49,577 bases of DNA from an uncultured Campylobacterales bacterium (GCA_902727925.1 CACVAW010000002.1:1-49577); one strand, 5' to 3'; counted from the stretch's first letter, positions 9,940 through 19,699 are shown. Translations and numbers: made by a program. Notes: generated from the letters alone by a model not told the origin.

Positions 9940-11744
9940 TGAAATATTTATTACTTATTTTAATCTTAATTTCTAATCTTTACGCAAATATAGATGAAAG
10001 AAAAATTGATATTTATTATATAAATGATATTTTTATTAGCGAAAAACAAGCTATCAAGAAAAAAGATCTATTGAAAGAAGAAATCCAAATTACATACCTC
10101 TCCAACGAAGAATACCTATCACAACACACAAGCTTCGACTTAGCATTTAACTACGATAAAATATGGTGGAACGATGTACTAGAAATAGTACACCAATACA
10201 TAAGAAATGGACAAATAGAAAATGACTATAGAGTTCTACTAAGATTAATATCATCATACGGAAGAAAAGGACTTGTAGAACAAACAGCAGTTGAAATATC
10301 AAATGAACAACTTGCACTTCTAAACTCAGCCTTTGAAAACAAATCATATATAAGAGAAATAGAAGATGATAACATAGATGACCTATACAATCAAATAAAA
10401 TCATATAGCCTTAAGAGTTCACATAGAATAGCAGTAGTTTCATTTGGTCAAGGTGGTTTCTTTTCTAATGGAATATATAGAAGACTAAATAATCATAATA
10501 AATACTTCAAAAATCTTCAAATAGCTACAAGAACAAATAGAGTAGAGAGTCTTGATCCTCATATCACACTTTCTACTGATAAAATTACACAACTGCCTTT
10601 TTTGGATATTCTTCAAGGTGACTATAATAATACAGATGGATATATAGATCATACACTTTCAGATTATCTTTCAGGCAATGACACAGGACCAGCGATACTA
10701 GGAGTAGTTTCATCCCAGATAAAAGAACTCTCAAAGCTAGGAAGTCAATGGAGTATAAAAGATGAAAATAACAAAGGAACTTGTACTTATAGAGTAGAAC
10801 TAACAAACGATGTAGATACAAGTATTGATAATTTGTTTGATGTATATCCATTTAATAAAGATGGATTAGTATATACAGTAAACGAAATGGGAAAAACAAA
10901 AAGTGAATATGTAAAAGGTACTAAAGAAGGTCAAGAGATAGAATCATTTATTTGGGATTATCCAAAAGATAATTGTGAGAAGTATCCTACTGATAAACCT
11001 TGTTATACACTTACAAAGACAAGTGACGAAATAAAACCTTTTTTCAATGCTAGTAAATACAAAGTACTATTTGAATATGAAAAAGGAACTTGTAATCACA
11101 GGGTATCTGTACAGGATTTGTATAGTGGCAAGTTATATGCTGAAGTTTATCCATTTAGTACAAACGGATCATACTTGTATCAAGTAGTAAATGAGAGTAA
11201 TGAGACCAACACGGTACTATCACAAAGTTGTCAAGGTACACAAATAAAACTAACTGTTCCTGAACATGAATGTTATGAATTAGAGAATACATCAGAAAAG
11301 ATATATCAAGATTTAACGATAACTAAAACAGAAGTTATAAACGAATGTAAAACTGAGAGAATAACAGGCTCTAAAGGCTATAGTTATTGGGAAGATTTTT
11401 GTGATTATAGTGTTGTTATTAATGATTGGATTAAGTCAGAGTGGGACTGGGTGGATGATAGCTTAAAGCCTTGTGAGTTTCCAAAAGAAGATGGTGTTTC
11501 ATTCTCAAAAGAAGTACCTGAGGGGTATAGTCTTAAAGAAGAGAGTACAACGGAGTCTAATACTGCAAAGTTAGTTTATGATTCTACTGACAAGAATGCT
11601 GTTGATGTTGCTTATATTGTGGGTCAAGCTAGGTGTTATAGGTCTCTTTTGCGTGGTAGTAGTAGCTCTATAAAGTATCAGGCTACTGTGAATAAGGGTT
11701 ATGAGACTAGTTCTACTTCTACTGGCGTTTATAGTAAGGATTAG
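9939..11744 (+). CDS. Secreted Cys-containing 601-aa protein, N-terminal half lipase-like
   Basis: Signal peptide MKYLLLILILISNLYA; RIAVVSFGQGGFFSNGIYRRLNN resembles an alpha/beta-hydrolase nucleophile elbow; start overlaps preceding stop. Confidence 0.7.
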   Translation: MKYLLLILILISNLYANIDERKIDIYYINDIFISEKQAIKKKDLLKEEIQITYLSNEEYLSQHTSFDLAFNYDKIWWNDVLEIVHQYIRNGQIENDYRVLLRLISSYGRKGLVEQTAVEISNEQLALLNSAFENKSYIREIEDDNIDDLYNQIKSYSLKSSHRIAVVSFGQGGFFSNGIYRRLNNHNKYFKNLQIATRTNRVESLDPHITLSTDKITQLPFLDILQGDYNNTDGYIDHTLSDYLSGNDTGPAILGVVSSQIKELSKLGSQWSIKDENNKGTCTYRVELTNDVDTSIDNLFDVYPFNKDGLVYTVNEMGKTKSEYVKGTKEGQEIESFIWDYPKDNCEKYPTDKPCYTLTKTSDEIKPFFNASKYKVLFEYEKGTCNHRVSVQDLYSGKLYAEVYPFSTNGSYLYQVVNESNETNTVLSQSCQGTQIKLTVPEHECYELENTSEKIYQDLTITKTEVINECKTERITGSKGYSYWEDFCDYSVVINDWIKSEWDWVDDSLKPCEFPKEDGVSFSKEVPEGYSLKEESTTESNTAKLVYDSTDKNAVDVAYIVGQARCYRSLLRGSSSSIKYQATVNKGYETSSTSTGVYSKD

Positions 11745-11784
11745 TGAATTTGTATTTTAAAGTTAAAACAATACAATCCATACT

Positions 11785-13659
11785 ATGAAAAGTAAAAACC
11801 GTCCTAAACTAAAGCTAAGTGATTACAAACACTATCTAACAGACTTATTAAATGATATAAAAGATAGAGACGACCTTAACCTTGAACGAATAAAAAAAGC
11901 TTTTTACTTTGCAGGAGAGGCTCACGCTGAGCAGTATAGACAAAGTGGTGAACCCTACATTATGCACCCAGTTGCAGTTGCAAGAATAGTTGTAGCTCAA
12001 GGCTTAGGTGAAGAGAGTATTATAGCAGCACTCTTACATGATACAGTAGAAGACACAGACGTTTCTTTAGAACAAGTTATAGATATCTTTGGTAATGATA
12101 TAGCTACTATTGTAGATAGTCTAAGCCATTTTGATGAAACACTCCAAGCAAATGATAACAAAGATGTAAAAACTCTAAGAAAAATACTATTCTCTATGAG
12201 TAAAGACTTTCGTACTGTATATATCAAGATAGCAGATAGATTACACAATATGTCAACCCTAGAGCATATGCCAGTAGACAAACAAATAAAAAAAGCTACT
12301 GAAACAGCAAAGATATATATAGGACTAGCCAAGAACTTAAATCTATGGCAATGGAAAACACAGCTTGAAGATTACTGTATGAAGTATCTTGAACCAAAAA
12401 AATACAAAGCTCTTAAAAATAGAGTAAATCACGCAGAAGAAAAAAACCACGAAAAACTAGAAAAACTAGAACAAAACATAAAAAAACTACTCTCAAATGA
12501 TGAAAAAGTATCAATACACAAATACTCACTTAATGAAATATCAAACAACCTAATAAGAGAAAACTCATTTATTGACATCAATAACTTATACTATGTCCTA
12601 ATACAAACCAATAACAAATACAAATGTTATGAAATAGTAGCTAGGGTGCATGAAAAATACAAAGCTTTTATCACTAGGTTCAAGGATTATATTTCAATCC
12701 CTAAAGAAAATGGCTACCAAGCATTACATACTACAATATTTACAGACATTGGACTTATCAATATTAAAATCAAAGATAAAAACACATTCCAAAACTCACA
12801 AAAGTACAACCAAGAAGAGTGGGTGAAAAAAATTGCTCTAAGAGAAAAAAACATCAAAGATGATAAAAGCTTTCATAACTCAATTGTAGGTGAAGTACTA
12901 AGTGATACCATAAGAGTATACTCATCATTCGGAGAAGAGATAAACATACCTCAAAACTCAACTGTACTAGATTTTTTACTTTATTTGTACAAAGAAAAAA
13001 CTCTGTTTGTTAGAAACACTTATATAGAAGATAAACAAGTTGGCTTAGATTATATACTTACTCATGGAGACATAGTAGAAGTAGAATATACTAGTGAACA
13101 AAGACCTGTTAGACTAGGTTGGTTTGATATGTTAAATTCTTATGAGAGCAAGAGTATTCTTATAGGCTTACTTGGGGGAAATGAAAACTATGATTATCTT
13201 TTAAAAGGTTATGAAGAGTTTAAGTACTGGATAAGTGTATTTGATATAGAAAACTTAAAGTACATTTATAAAAACTATGAAAAAAATCTTAGTAAAAAAT
13301 TTGATTTATTTGAAGATGCACTTATATCTCTAGGTAAAAAAAATATAAATATAAAAGAGTTTTTAGCTCTTTTGTTACCCTTAGAGTTATTTAATAAGAT
13401 ACCAAGGACAGATACTTATATATTTGCACTAGATATAAGCAATACAATAGAAGACAAGATTGATATCATTATGGATTTAATGTTCAAACACTTACAAGAG
13501 GGTTTACCTAGTAAATTTAAAGAGAACTTTTATGTGTCTTTATATGGCTCGGGTATCAAGGTCAAGTATTTTTTACAGGATTTAAACAATCTAATAGATT
13601 TTATGAATTCAATAAAAAAAGATATATCACAAGATATGAAAATCAAATATATATTATAA
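11785..13659 (+). CDS. spoT: RelA/SpoT family (p)ppGpp hydrolase; synthetase motifs appear degenerate
   Basis: AHAEQYRQSGEPYIMHPVAVARI, AALLHDTVEDTDVS, KIADRLHNM (HD); RFKDYISIPKENGYQALHTTIF; TGS-like region. Confidence 0.85.
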   Translation: MKSKNRPKLKLSDYKHYLTDLLNDIKDRDDLNLERIKKAFYFAGEAHAEQYRQSGEPYIMHPVAVARIVVAQGLGEESIIAALLHDTVEDTDVSLEQVIDIFGNDIATIVDSLSHFDETLQANDNKDVKTLRKILFSMSKDFRTVYIKIADRLHNMSTLEHMPVDKQIKKATETAKIYIGLAKNLNLWQWKTQLEDYCMKYLEPKKYKALKNRVNHAEEKNHEKLEKLEQNIKKLLSNDEKVSIHKYSLNEISNNLIRENSFIDINNLYYVLIQTNNKYKCYEIVARVHEKYKAFITRFKDYISIPKENGYQALHTTIFTDIGLINIKIKDKNTFQNSQKYNQEEWVKKIALREKNIKDDKSFHNSIVGEVLSDTIRVYSSFGEEINIPQNSTVLDFLLYLYKEKTLFVRNTYIEDKQVGLDYILTHGDIVEVEYTSEQRPVRLGWFDMLNSYESKSILIGLLGGNENYDYLLKGYEEFKYWISVFDIENLKYIYKNYEKNLSKKFDLFEDALISLGKKNINIKEFLALLLPLELFNKIPRTDTYIFALDISNTIEDKIDIIMDLMFKHLQEGLPSKFKENFYVSLYGSGIKVKYFLQDLNNLIDFMNSIKKDISQDMKIKYIL

Positions 13660-13668
13660 AGGTAATAA

Positions 13669-14631
13669 ATGTCAATTTTTTCTAATCGTTACATCACAAA
13701 TGAAGATTTAGATCATAGTTATTTACAGGCATTACAATCAAGAGTTATACCCCCTATTCATAGGTTTACTAGTAAAGTTCAAGTTAACTCTTGGTTTAAT
13801 TTATATGAAGATGAGGATAATATATATTATGATAGTATTCATAACTTCGCAAAATCAATTAAAGCCAATATTGCCGAATATGTAAAAAAAGATATGAACT
13901 ATATATCTATTGGTGGATTGAATGATGTTAAAGATAGGTATTTACTAGAAGAATTTACAAAGCAGACAAACCCTACTTTAAGTGTTATTGCATCATCTAA
14001 ATATTTAGTCAAAAACACTCTTGATTCTTTGAGTAATATAGATATGAAAAAAGAAGTTTTTATATCTGATTTTAATGCAAAAAACATCAGATTAATTAGT
14101 GAAGAAATTAGGGAAGAACATCATAGTAATCATTTCTTCTCACTTCTAGGTAATAGTTTTGGTATATATCCTCAAGAATATATCTCAAAAGCTCTTAGAG
14201 ATGCTATGAATAAAGATGACTATCTTCTTATAGAAGTACATACCTCCCCTGACAGAATCACTCCAACACATACTAAAAAAATGCTATTAAACTACAGACG
14301 AGAAAAATTCCAAAAACATATTATTTTGATACTTGATAAGATAGGTATAACTCTTGAAGATGGAGATTTAGAACTAGAATACAGTAATGATAAGTTTTTT
14401 ACAGAAATGACAGTAGTAAACTACTACTTTAGATTTAAAAAATCAAAAATAATAAGATTTCTAGATCAAGATATATACTTTGCTAAAGATGAAAGAATAC
14501 TCCTTTTCTCATCAAATAAGTATAAACTTTCTGTGTTGAAGAATATTTTAAACAATCATGGTTTTAGAATAAAAGAAGAGTTTATATCATCTGAACTTAA
14601 TTCAGTTCAGATACTTTGTCAGCTAAAGTAA
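13669..14631 (+). CDS. EgtD-like SAM-dependent methyltransferase domain protein
   Basis: YISIGGLNDVKDRYLLEEF..., GNSFGIYPQEYISKAL...DDYLLIEVHTS. Confidence 0.55.
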   Translation: MSIFSNRYITNEDLDHSYLQALQSRVIPPIHRFTSKVQVNSWFNLYEDEDNIYYDSIHNFAKSIKANIAEYVKKDMNYISIGGLNDVKDRYLLEEFTKQTNPTLSVIASSKYLVKNTLDSLSNIDMKKEVFISDFNAKNIRLISEEIREEHHSNHFFSLLGNSFGIYPQEYISKALRDAMNKDDYLLIEVHTSPDRITPTHTKKMLLNYRREKFQKHIILILDKIGITLEDGDLELEYSNDKFFTEMTVVNYYFRFKKSKIIRFLDQDIYFAKDERILLFSSNKYKLSVLKNILNNHGFRIKEEFISSELNSVQILCQLK

Positions 14632-15351
14632 TCTTTGCTTAGTTAACTCTTTTATTAGTATTTCAACTCTTTCTTTGTTTACTAGTTTTAATCCCTTGTT
14701 TAAGAATGAACTTAGTTCATAGTCTGTAGGAAATGTATAGTAATTAGATATACTATGGTCTTGTTTTTCAAGAGATATAGATTCATTGTTACAAAGTATA
14801 TTATCTAAATATTCAAACAGTAATTCCTCAGCTAGAGGAACTAATCTTAACATATTTTCAACTACACTCAAACTATAATCAAGTGCTGACTTTTTAATAC
14901 CTATAATAGCTCCTGCATCATAAATCTCATTTACTCTATGAAGAGTTACTCCATAATCTTTTTCTTTATGATACATAGCCCAAAAAGAAGATACCACACC
15001 TCTATAATACGGGAGAATAGAAGGGTGAAGATTAGTAAATGGTATATCTTTTGACCTGAATGCATAAACAGTATCTTTACTGAATTTTTGACGACCTCTT
15101 ATATTAATAATACTTGCTGGATTTAATGAGATAATCTCTTTTATAAATTCTCTTGAATTTGCATCTACATCGTAGTTAAGTTTTACTCTATTACTAGTAA
15201 AGAACTCTTCAATTTCATTTTCGTAAAGCTCACAAAGGTAGCTTCTCTCATAATATAACTGTTGCGTTAACTCTTTAGTAAACTTTTTATTATCACATTT
15301 ACCTACTGTAAAATAAAAATGAATATTAAATTTGTTCTTATATTCTTTCAC
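14623..15351 (-). CDS. Formyltransferase family protein (Fmt/GART fold)
   Basis: FTNLHPSILPYYRGVVSSFWAMYHKEKDYGVTLHRVNEIYDAGAIIG. Confidence 0.85.
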   Translation of the reverse strand: MKEYKNKFNIHFYFTVGKCDNKKFTKELTQQLYYERSYLCELYENEIEEFFTSNRVKLNYDVDANSREFIKEIISLNPASIINIRGRQKFSKDTVYAFRSKDIPFTNLHPSILPYYRGVVSSFWAMYHKEKDYGVTLHRVNEIYDAGAIIGIKKSALDYSLSVVENMLRLVPLAEELLFEYLDNILCNNESISLEKQDHSISNYYTFPTDYELSSFLNKGLKLVNKERVEILIKELTKQRLL

Positions 15352-15696
15352 AGTTTTAAATAGAATTAAATATGGAATTACATTTTTAGATAATATAACA
15401 ACAAGATTTTTTTTGATAATAAATACCTTAAATTATTTTTAGATTATTGTGAAATTTTACAGTAATATTACTTACCCTTAGAATAAACCACAAAAAACTC
15501 AGAACTATACCAGCCTAAGGTTAGGGTAAAATTATTTTTATAAAATATGAATATATTCAATTTAGATAAACGACTTTAAAAGTCACTTTTCCTCATTCTT
15601 AATTCTCCTATTTTTATTTTAGCAAAATTATTCCGTTTCTTTTAGTCCTACTTTTGAGGATGCTTACATTATGAGAATCGAGTTTTTCAGGTTTGA

Positions 15697-16107
15697 CTAC
15701 TTAACTAACTTTAATATACTTTTTTCTAACTCATTTGCATATTTCATGTCACTATTTTGTTTTGTTTTCATAGCATCTATTATTACTTTGTGATGCTCTT
15801 TTAATCTCTGAACATAGTCTTTTTGTGACTCTTTAACTCTTTGTGTAAGAAAATAATCACTTATAGTTGCAATTATATTTTGTGAATGAGCTTCTTTATT
15901 ATTAACCCACCGAATTAATTGATTATACGATTGAGCATCTTTTTTCTTAGATAACTCAGAAATTGAGTTCAAAGCTTTTTTTATAGTAGCTACATCTTGA
16001 AGCATCTCTTTGACTTTTGCATTATCATCATATATTCCACAAGGTATTTGACAATGTGAATAAAGAAATGAAGCCAAGAGTATAAGTATCATACTTATTC
16101 TTTTCAT
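15697..16107 (-). CDS. sodN: Nickel superoxide dismutase, exported form
   Basis: MKRISMILILLASFLYS|HCQIPCGIYDD: Ni-hook HCxxPCGxY right after a signal-peptide-like stretch; Glu at mature position 17; ISDYFLTQR and LKEHHKVIIDAMKTKQ. Confidence 0.85.
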   Translation of the reverse strand: MKRISMILILLASFLYSHCQIPCGIYDDNAKVKEMLQDVATIKKALNSISELSKKKDAQSYNQLIRWVNNKEAHSQNIIATISDYFLTQRVKESQKDYVQRLKEHHKVIIDAMKTKQNSDMKYANELEKSILKLVK

Positions 16108-16212
16108 AAAGGTCCTTAATATTTTTCTTATCTAAAAGCAAATATATCTAAAAAATGTTAATATAATAATGTATTTAATTAAGTCTAATCAATCTTTTAT
16201 AAAAGGATTAAT

Positions 16213-16584
16213 ATGAAAATTATATTTTTAATTTTTACTCTTTGTTACTCTCTATTTGCAAAGCTTACTTATGTTGATGTAACTGAGCTTGAGAGATTAA
16301 AACTCCCTATCATAGACATAAGAACTCAAAATGAATTTAAACAAACAGGAACTATCCCCAAAGCTCACAAAATAACATTCTTTGATGAGTTTGGTAGATA
16401 TGATTTTGTTTCTTGGGAAAAAGACTTACTCAGTATCATAGATGATAAAAATAGCTCTTTTGTTTTGGTTTGTAGAAGTGGTGGTAGAACCACAAAAGTA
16501 GGAACTTACTTAAGTGATATAGGATATAAAAATATATATCACTTAAAAGGCGGAATAAAATCTTGGATTAATAAAAAAGATTAA
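16213..16584 (+). CDS. Exported rhodanese-like sulfurtransferase
   Basis: Signal peptide MKIIFLIFTLCYSLFA; IDIRTQNEF; active-site loop CRSGGRT; LKGGIKSW. Confidence 0.85.
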   Translation: MKIIFLIFTLCYSLFAKLTYVDVTELERLKLPIIDIRTQNEFKQTGTIPKAHKITFFDEFGRYDFVSWEKDLLSIIDDKNSSFVLVCRSGGRTTKVGTYLSDIGYKNIYHLKGGIKSWINKKD

Positions 16585-16817
16585 TGATGACTGAAATACA
16601 AAACTTCCTATTATACTCTTTTCTTATACACTCTTTTATACTGTTAACTTGGATATTAATGTTTGTTTTTGCTCATAATTTTATTTATGCGATTCATTCA
16701 AAGTGGTTTAACATCTCTAAAGAAAAATTCAATAGTATTCATTATCTTTTAATGGGTTTTTACAAAATACTTATACTATTTTTTATTCTTATACCTTATT
16801 TAGTATCGCTGATTTGA
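16584..16817 (+). CDS. Small two-TM membrane protein
   Basis: Hydrophobic 77-aa ORF overlapping the rhodanese stop. Confidence 0.6.
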   Translation: MMTEIQNFLLYSFLIHSFILLTWILMFVFAHNFIYAIHSKWFNISKEKFNSIHYLLMGFYKILILFFILIPYLVSLI

Positions 16818-16836
16818 AAACTTGAGAAGTAAGACT

Positions 16837-17893
16837 TAATTAAAAAAACGGGTGCATAAAAAGTTAACTATAGTTCGATATATTGGTAGTAAACAAAGGT
16901 TTATTTACAAATGGCTGTAAAAAAGTAGCAAAATATGTCCAAAATGTGACTCACAAGATATACAAAACAGAGGTTCAAGAAGAGGGATAAAAAGATATTT
17001 TTGTAAAGATTGTAAGAGTTCATTTAGTGGGACAAGACGATCAAAAAAGCTACAAGAAATCATATTTAAAGAGTATTTTTTACAACGCCAGACTTTAACA
17101 CAATTAGCTACCAAATATAATAGGTCAATACCATGGATAATGAAACAAAGAGATGAATATAATGTAGGTGAAAAAGTCCATAATCCAAGGCCGGTAAACT
17201 TAGTATGTGACGCTACATTTTATGAGAAGAATAGAGATAAGCTAGGTACTTTAGTATTTAAAGATGTAGAGTCTAAAGAGATACTTATCTGGAAACATAT
17301 TGACGGTGAAGTAGTAGAAGACTATAGACACCTAAAAGAAGAACTCATAACTTTAGGTTATACAATACAAAGTGTTACGATAGATGGTAAGAGAGGCGTA
17401 GACAAGGTATTTAGAGGTATACCTATACAAATGTGTCATTTCCATCAGAAGAAAATAATACAGCGATACATTACACTTGAGAGCAAAGTTGCAAGCTAGT
17501 AAAGATTTTAGAAGAATAGTTTTCAGATTAACGCTTACTACAGAAAAAAACCTCACTAAAAAACTAGATATTTGGTATGAAAAATATGAAGATTTTTTAA
17601 ATGAAAAAACACCTTCAAAAACTACTGGAAAACTTAGTTATACTCATCCAAAGATTAGATCTGCTTATAGAAGTTTAAGAACTCATTTACCCTACCTATT
17701 CACATATAAAAAGCATAAGAATTTGTATATTCAAAACACAACAAACTCTCTTGAAGGTGGTGTATTCTCTCATATGAAAAATATGGTTAGTTTACATAGA
17801 GGTCTTAATAAAAGTCTCAAGCTTAAATTAGTAAATTTTTATTTAGTCAACTATCTAAAAAAAGTCTAAACTATGCACCCGTTTTTTTAATTA
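16837..17893. mobile_element. Insertion sequence with 22-bp perfect terminal inverted repeats (may include part of the target duplication) and an IS256/MULE-like transposase
   Basis: Left taattaaaaaaacgggtgcata (16837-16858); right tatgcacccgtttttttaatta (17872-17893); possible TTAATTA target duplication. Confidence 0.85.
16933..17869 (+). pseudogene. Transposase with N-terminal zinc ribbon, disrupted (no ATG at expected start, +1 frameshift near 17477-17499)
   Basis: (ATA)CPKCDSQDIQNRGSRRGIKRYFCKDCKSSF... frame 1 to 17499; frame 2 continues LRAKLQASKDFRRI... to 17869. Confidence 0.75.
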
Positions 17894-18095
17894 TTACCGC
17901 ACCAATTAAATATAGCAATTTAAATGGCATAAGAGTACTATTTTTAGGGTATCATAGAAAAAATTATTTTCTATATTTTAATAGTGGAGTAATAAGTAAA
18001 AGATTATGAATATTTAACTTTTAAGTTTAGCCAATCTTTTTATCTAAAATGTTAATATTAGATATATTATTATATATTAGGAAATTTAATTTAAA

Positions 18096-18872
18096 ATGAA
18101 ATCAAAATCTTATTCAAAAATTAATTTATATTTAAAAATCATAGGTTTTCGTGAGAACTACCATCTACTTAACTCTAGGTTTATTCGTATCAAATCTATA
18201 TACGATGAGATCGAACTTGTAGCTAAACAAAGTCCAAGTAATGAGATATCTTTAATTGGTGACTTTGGATGTACATCGCAACAAAATATTATATACAAAG
18301 TAATAATCAAACTCCTTGAATACACAAAATCAAACAAATTAAAAAAATTTCTAAACGATTATCAAATACAAGTAACAAAGAATATACCCAAATTCGCTGG
18401 TCTTGGAGGATCTAGTTCAAATGGAGCTACTGTACTATCTATGATAAATGACACTTTGAATCTTGATCTTAGTTACGAAACACTAAATAAGATAGGTTCT
18501 TCGGTAGGTTCTGATTTGTCATTTTTCTTATCTGGCTATGATAATGCAAATGTTGGTGGATGTGGGGAAGAAGTAGTATTCTTTGAAGATGAGGCACTTG
18601 ATTTTGACATATATACACCTGATATCAAATGCTCTACTAAAGATGTATACACACAGTTTAGAAATACTAACTACAACCTAGAAGCAAATACAAAACTAGC
18701 CTCAAAGCTCTCAACTATGAAAGCTCGTGATATACTTCAAGAGTTTGATATAAGAACTCTTAATGACTTGTACAGACCTGCGAGTGATTTGTATCCTAAA
18801 CTTACAGACCATTCACAAAATAGATTCTTTTCTGGAAGTGGAAGTAGTTTTTTTAAGGGCAAAAGTGTTTAA
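18096..18872 (+). CDS. ispE: 4-diphosphocytidyl-2-C-methyl-D-erythritol kinase
   Basis: SYSKINLYLKIIGFRENYHLLNS...IPKFAGLGGSSSNGA...FFSGSGSSFF. Confidence 0.93.
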   Translation: MKSKSYSKINLYLKIIGFRENYHLLNSRFIRIKSIYDEIELVAKQSPSNEISLIGDFGCTSQQNIIYKVIIKLLEYTKSNKLKKFLNDYQIQVTKNIPKFAGLGGSSSNGATVLSMINDTLNLDLSYETLNKIGSSVGSDLSFFLSGYDNANVGGCGEEVVFFEDEALDFDIYTPDIKCSTKDVYTQFRNTNYNLEANTKLASKLSTMKARDILQEFDIRTLNDLYRPASDLYPKLTDHSQNRFFSGSGSSFFKGKSV

Positions 18873-19686
18873 TAAAGAAAGCTTCTTCATATCTCAAATT
18901 GAGAACAAACATATTGGCGATGATGGAGTTATTATCGGTGATAATGTCTATTCAAAAGATTTGTTTTGTGAGGGTATTCACTTCAAACGTTCTTGGATGA
19001 GTCTTAGAGACATAGCATCTAAATCAATGCTTGTGAACATATCAGACGCAATAGCAATGAATGCTACTCCTAAGTATGCTCTTCTAGGGCTTAAAATACC
19101 TAAAAATTTCAATAAAAACGATCTTGAGGAGTTATGGGCTGGATTTTCTACTACAAGCCAAAAATATAGTATAGAGATCATTGGAGGGGATACTATAGTA
19201 GGAAATACTCTTGATATATCTATAACTATAATATCAACCTCAAAGAGTCCGATATATAGAGACAATATCAAACAAGGACAACTACTAGCATATACAGGGA
19301 CACTAGGCAGTGTACAAAAAGATTTAAAAAGGCTTTTTCAAAATAAAGAGATATCTAAAACTTCAAAATTCATAACTCCTATCTTAAGACAAGAATTCAT
19401 GCAAAAAGCTAGTAAATATATAAGTAGCTGTATGGATATATCAGATGGATTATGCCACGAGCTACAAAGACTAAGCAAAGCAAATAAAATAAGCTATAAG
19501 TTCATAAAAAATCTAAATAATAATACACTAAGTAGTGGCGAAGAATACGAGCTAGTGTTTAGTTTTGATAAAAAGTACTTAAAAATCATCAAAAATATAT
19601 CTAAGAAAACAAAAACACCAATAACTATATTTGCAAAAGCCAAAAGAGGCTCATACAAACATAAGTTTAAAAACCATCATATATAA
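18865..19686 (+). CDS. thiL: Thiamine-monophosphate kinase; probable GTG start at 18865 overlapping ispE
   Basis: IGDDGVIIG..., KSMLVNISDAIAMNATPKYALLGLKIP, IEIIGGDTI, SCMDISDGLCHEL. Confidence 0.88.
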   Translation: MFNKESFFISQIENKHIGDDGVIIGDNVYSKDLFCEGIHFKRSWMSLRDIASKSMLVNISDAIAMNATPKYALLGLKIPKNFNKNDLEELWAGFSTTSQKYSIEIIGGDTIVGNTLDISITIISTSKSPIYRDNIKQGQLLAYTGTLGSVQKDLKRLFQNKEISKTSKFITPILRQEFMQKASKYISSCMDISDGLCHELQRLSKANKISYKFIKNLNNNTLSSGEEYELVFSFDKKYLKIIKNISKKTKTPITIFAKAKRGSYKHKFKNHHI

Positions 19687-19699
19687 TTGTTCAGAGGTC

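Noticed and set aside
15471-15530. Interrupted inverted repeat TTACCCTTAG...CTAAGGTTAGGGTAA in the intergenic region near the NiSOD gene
   Set aside because: Long loop and imperfect pairing; could be chance in AT-rich sequence; insufficient to call a feature.
18763-18864. N-terminal extension of thiL from the ORF track
   Set aside because: Lies inside ispE in another frame; thiL homology begins near the GTG at 18865.
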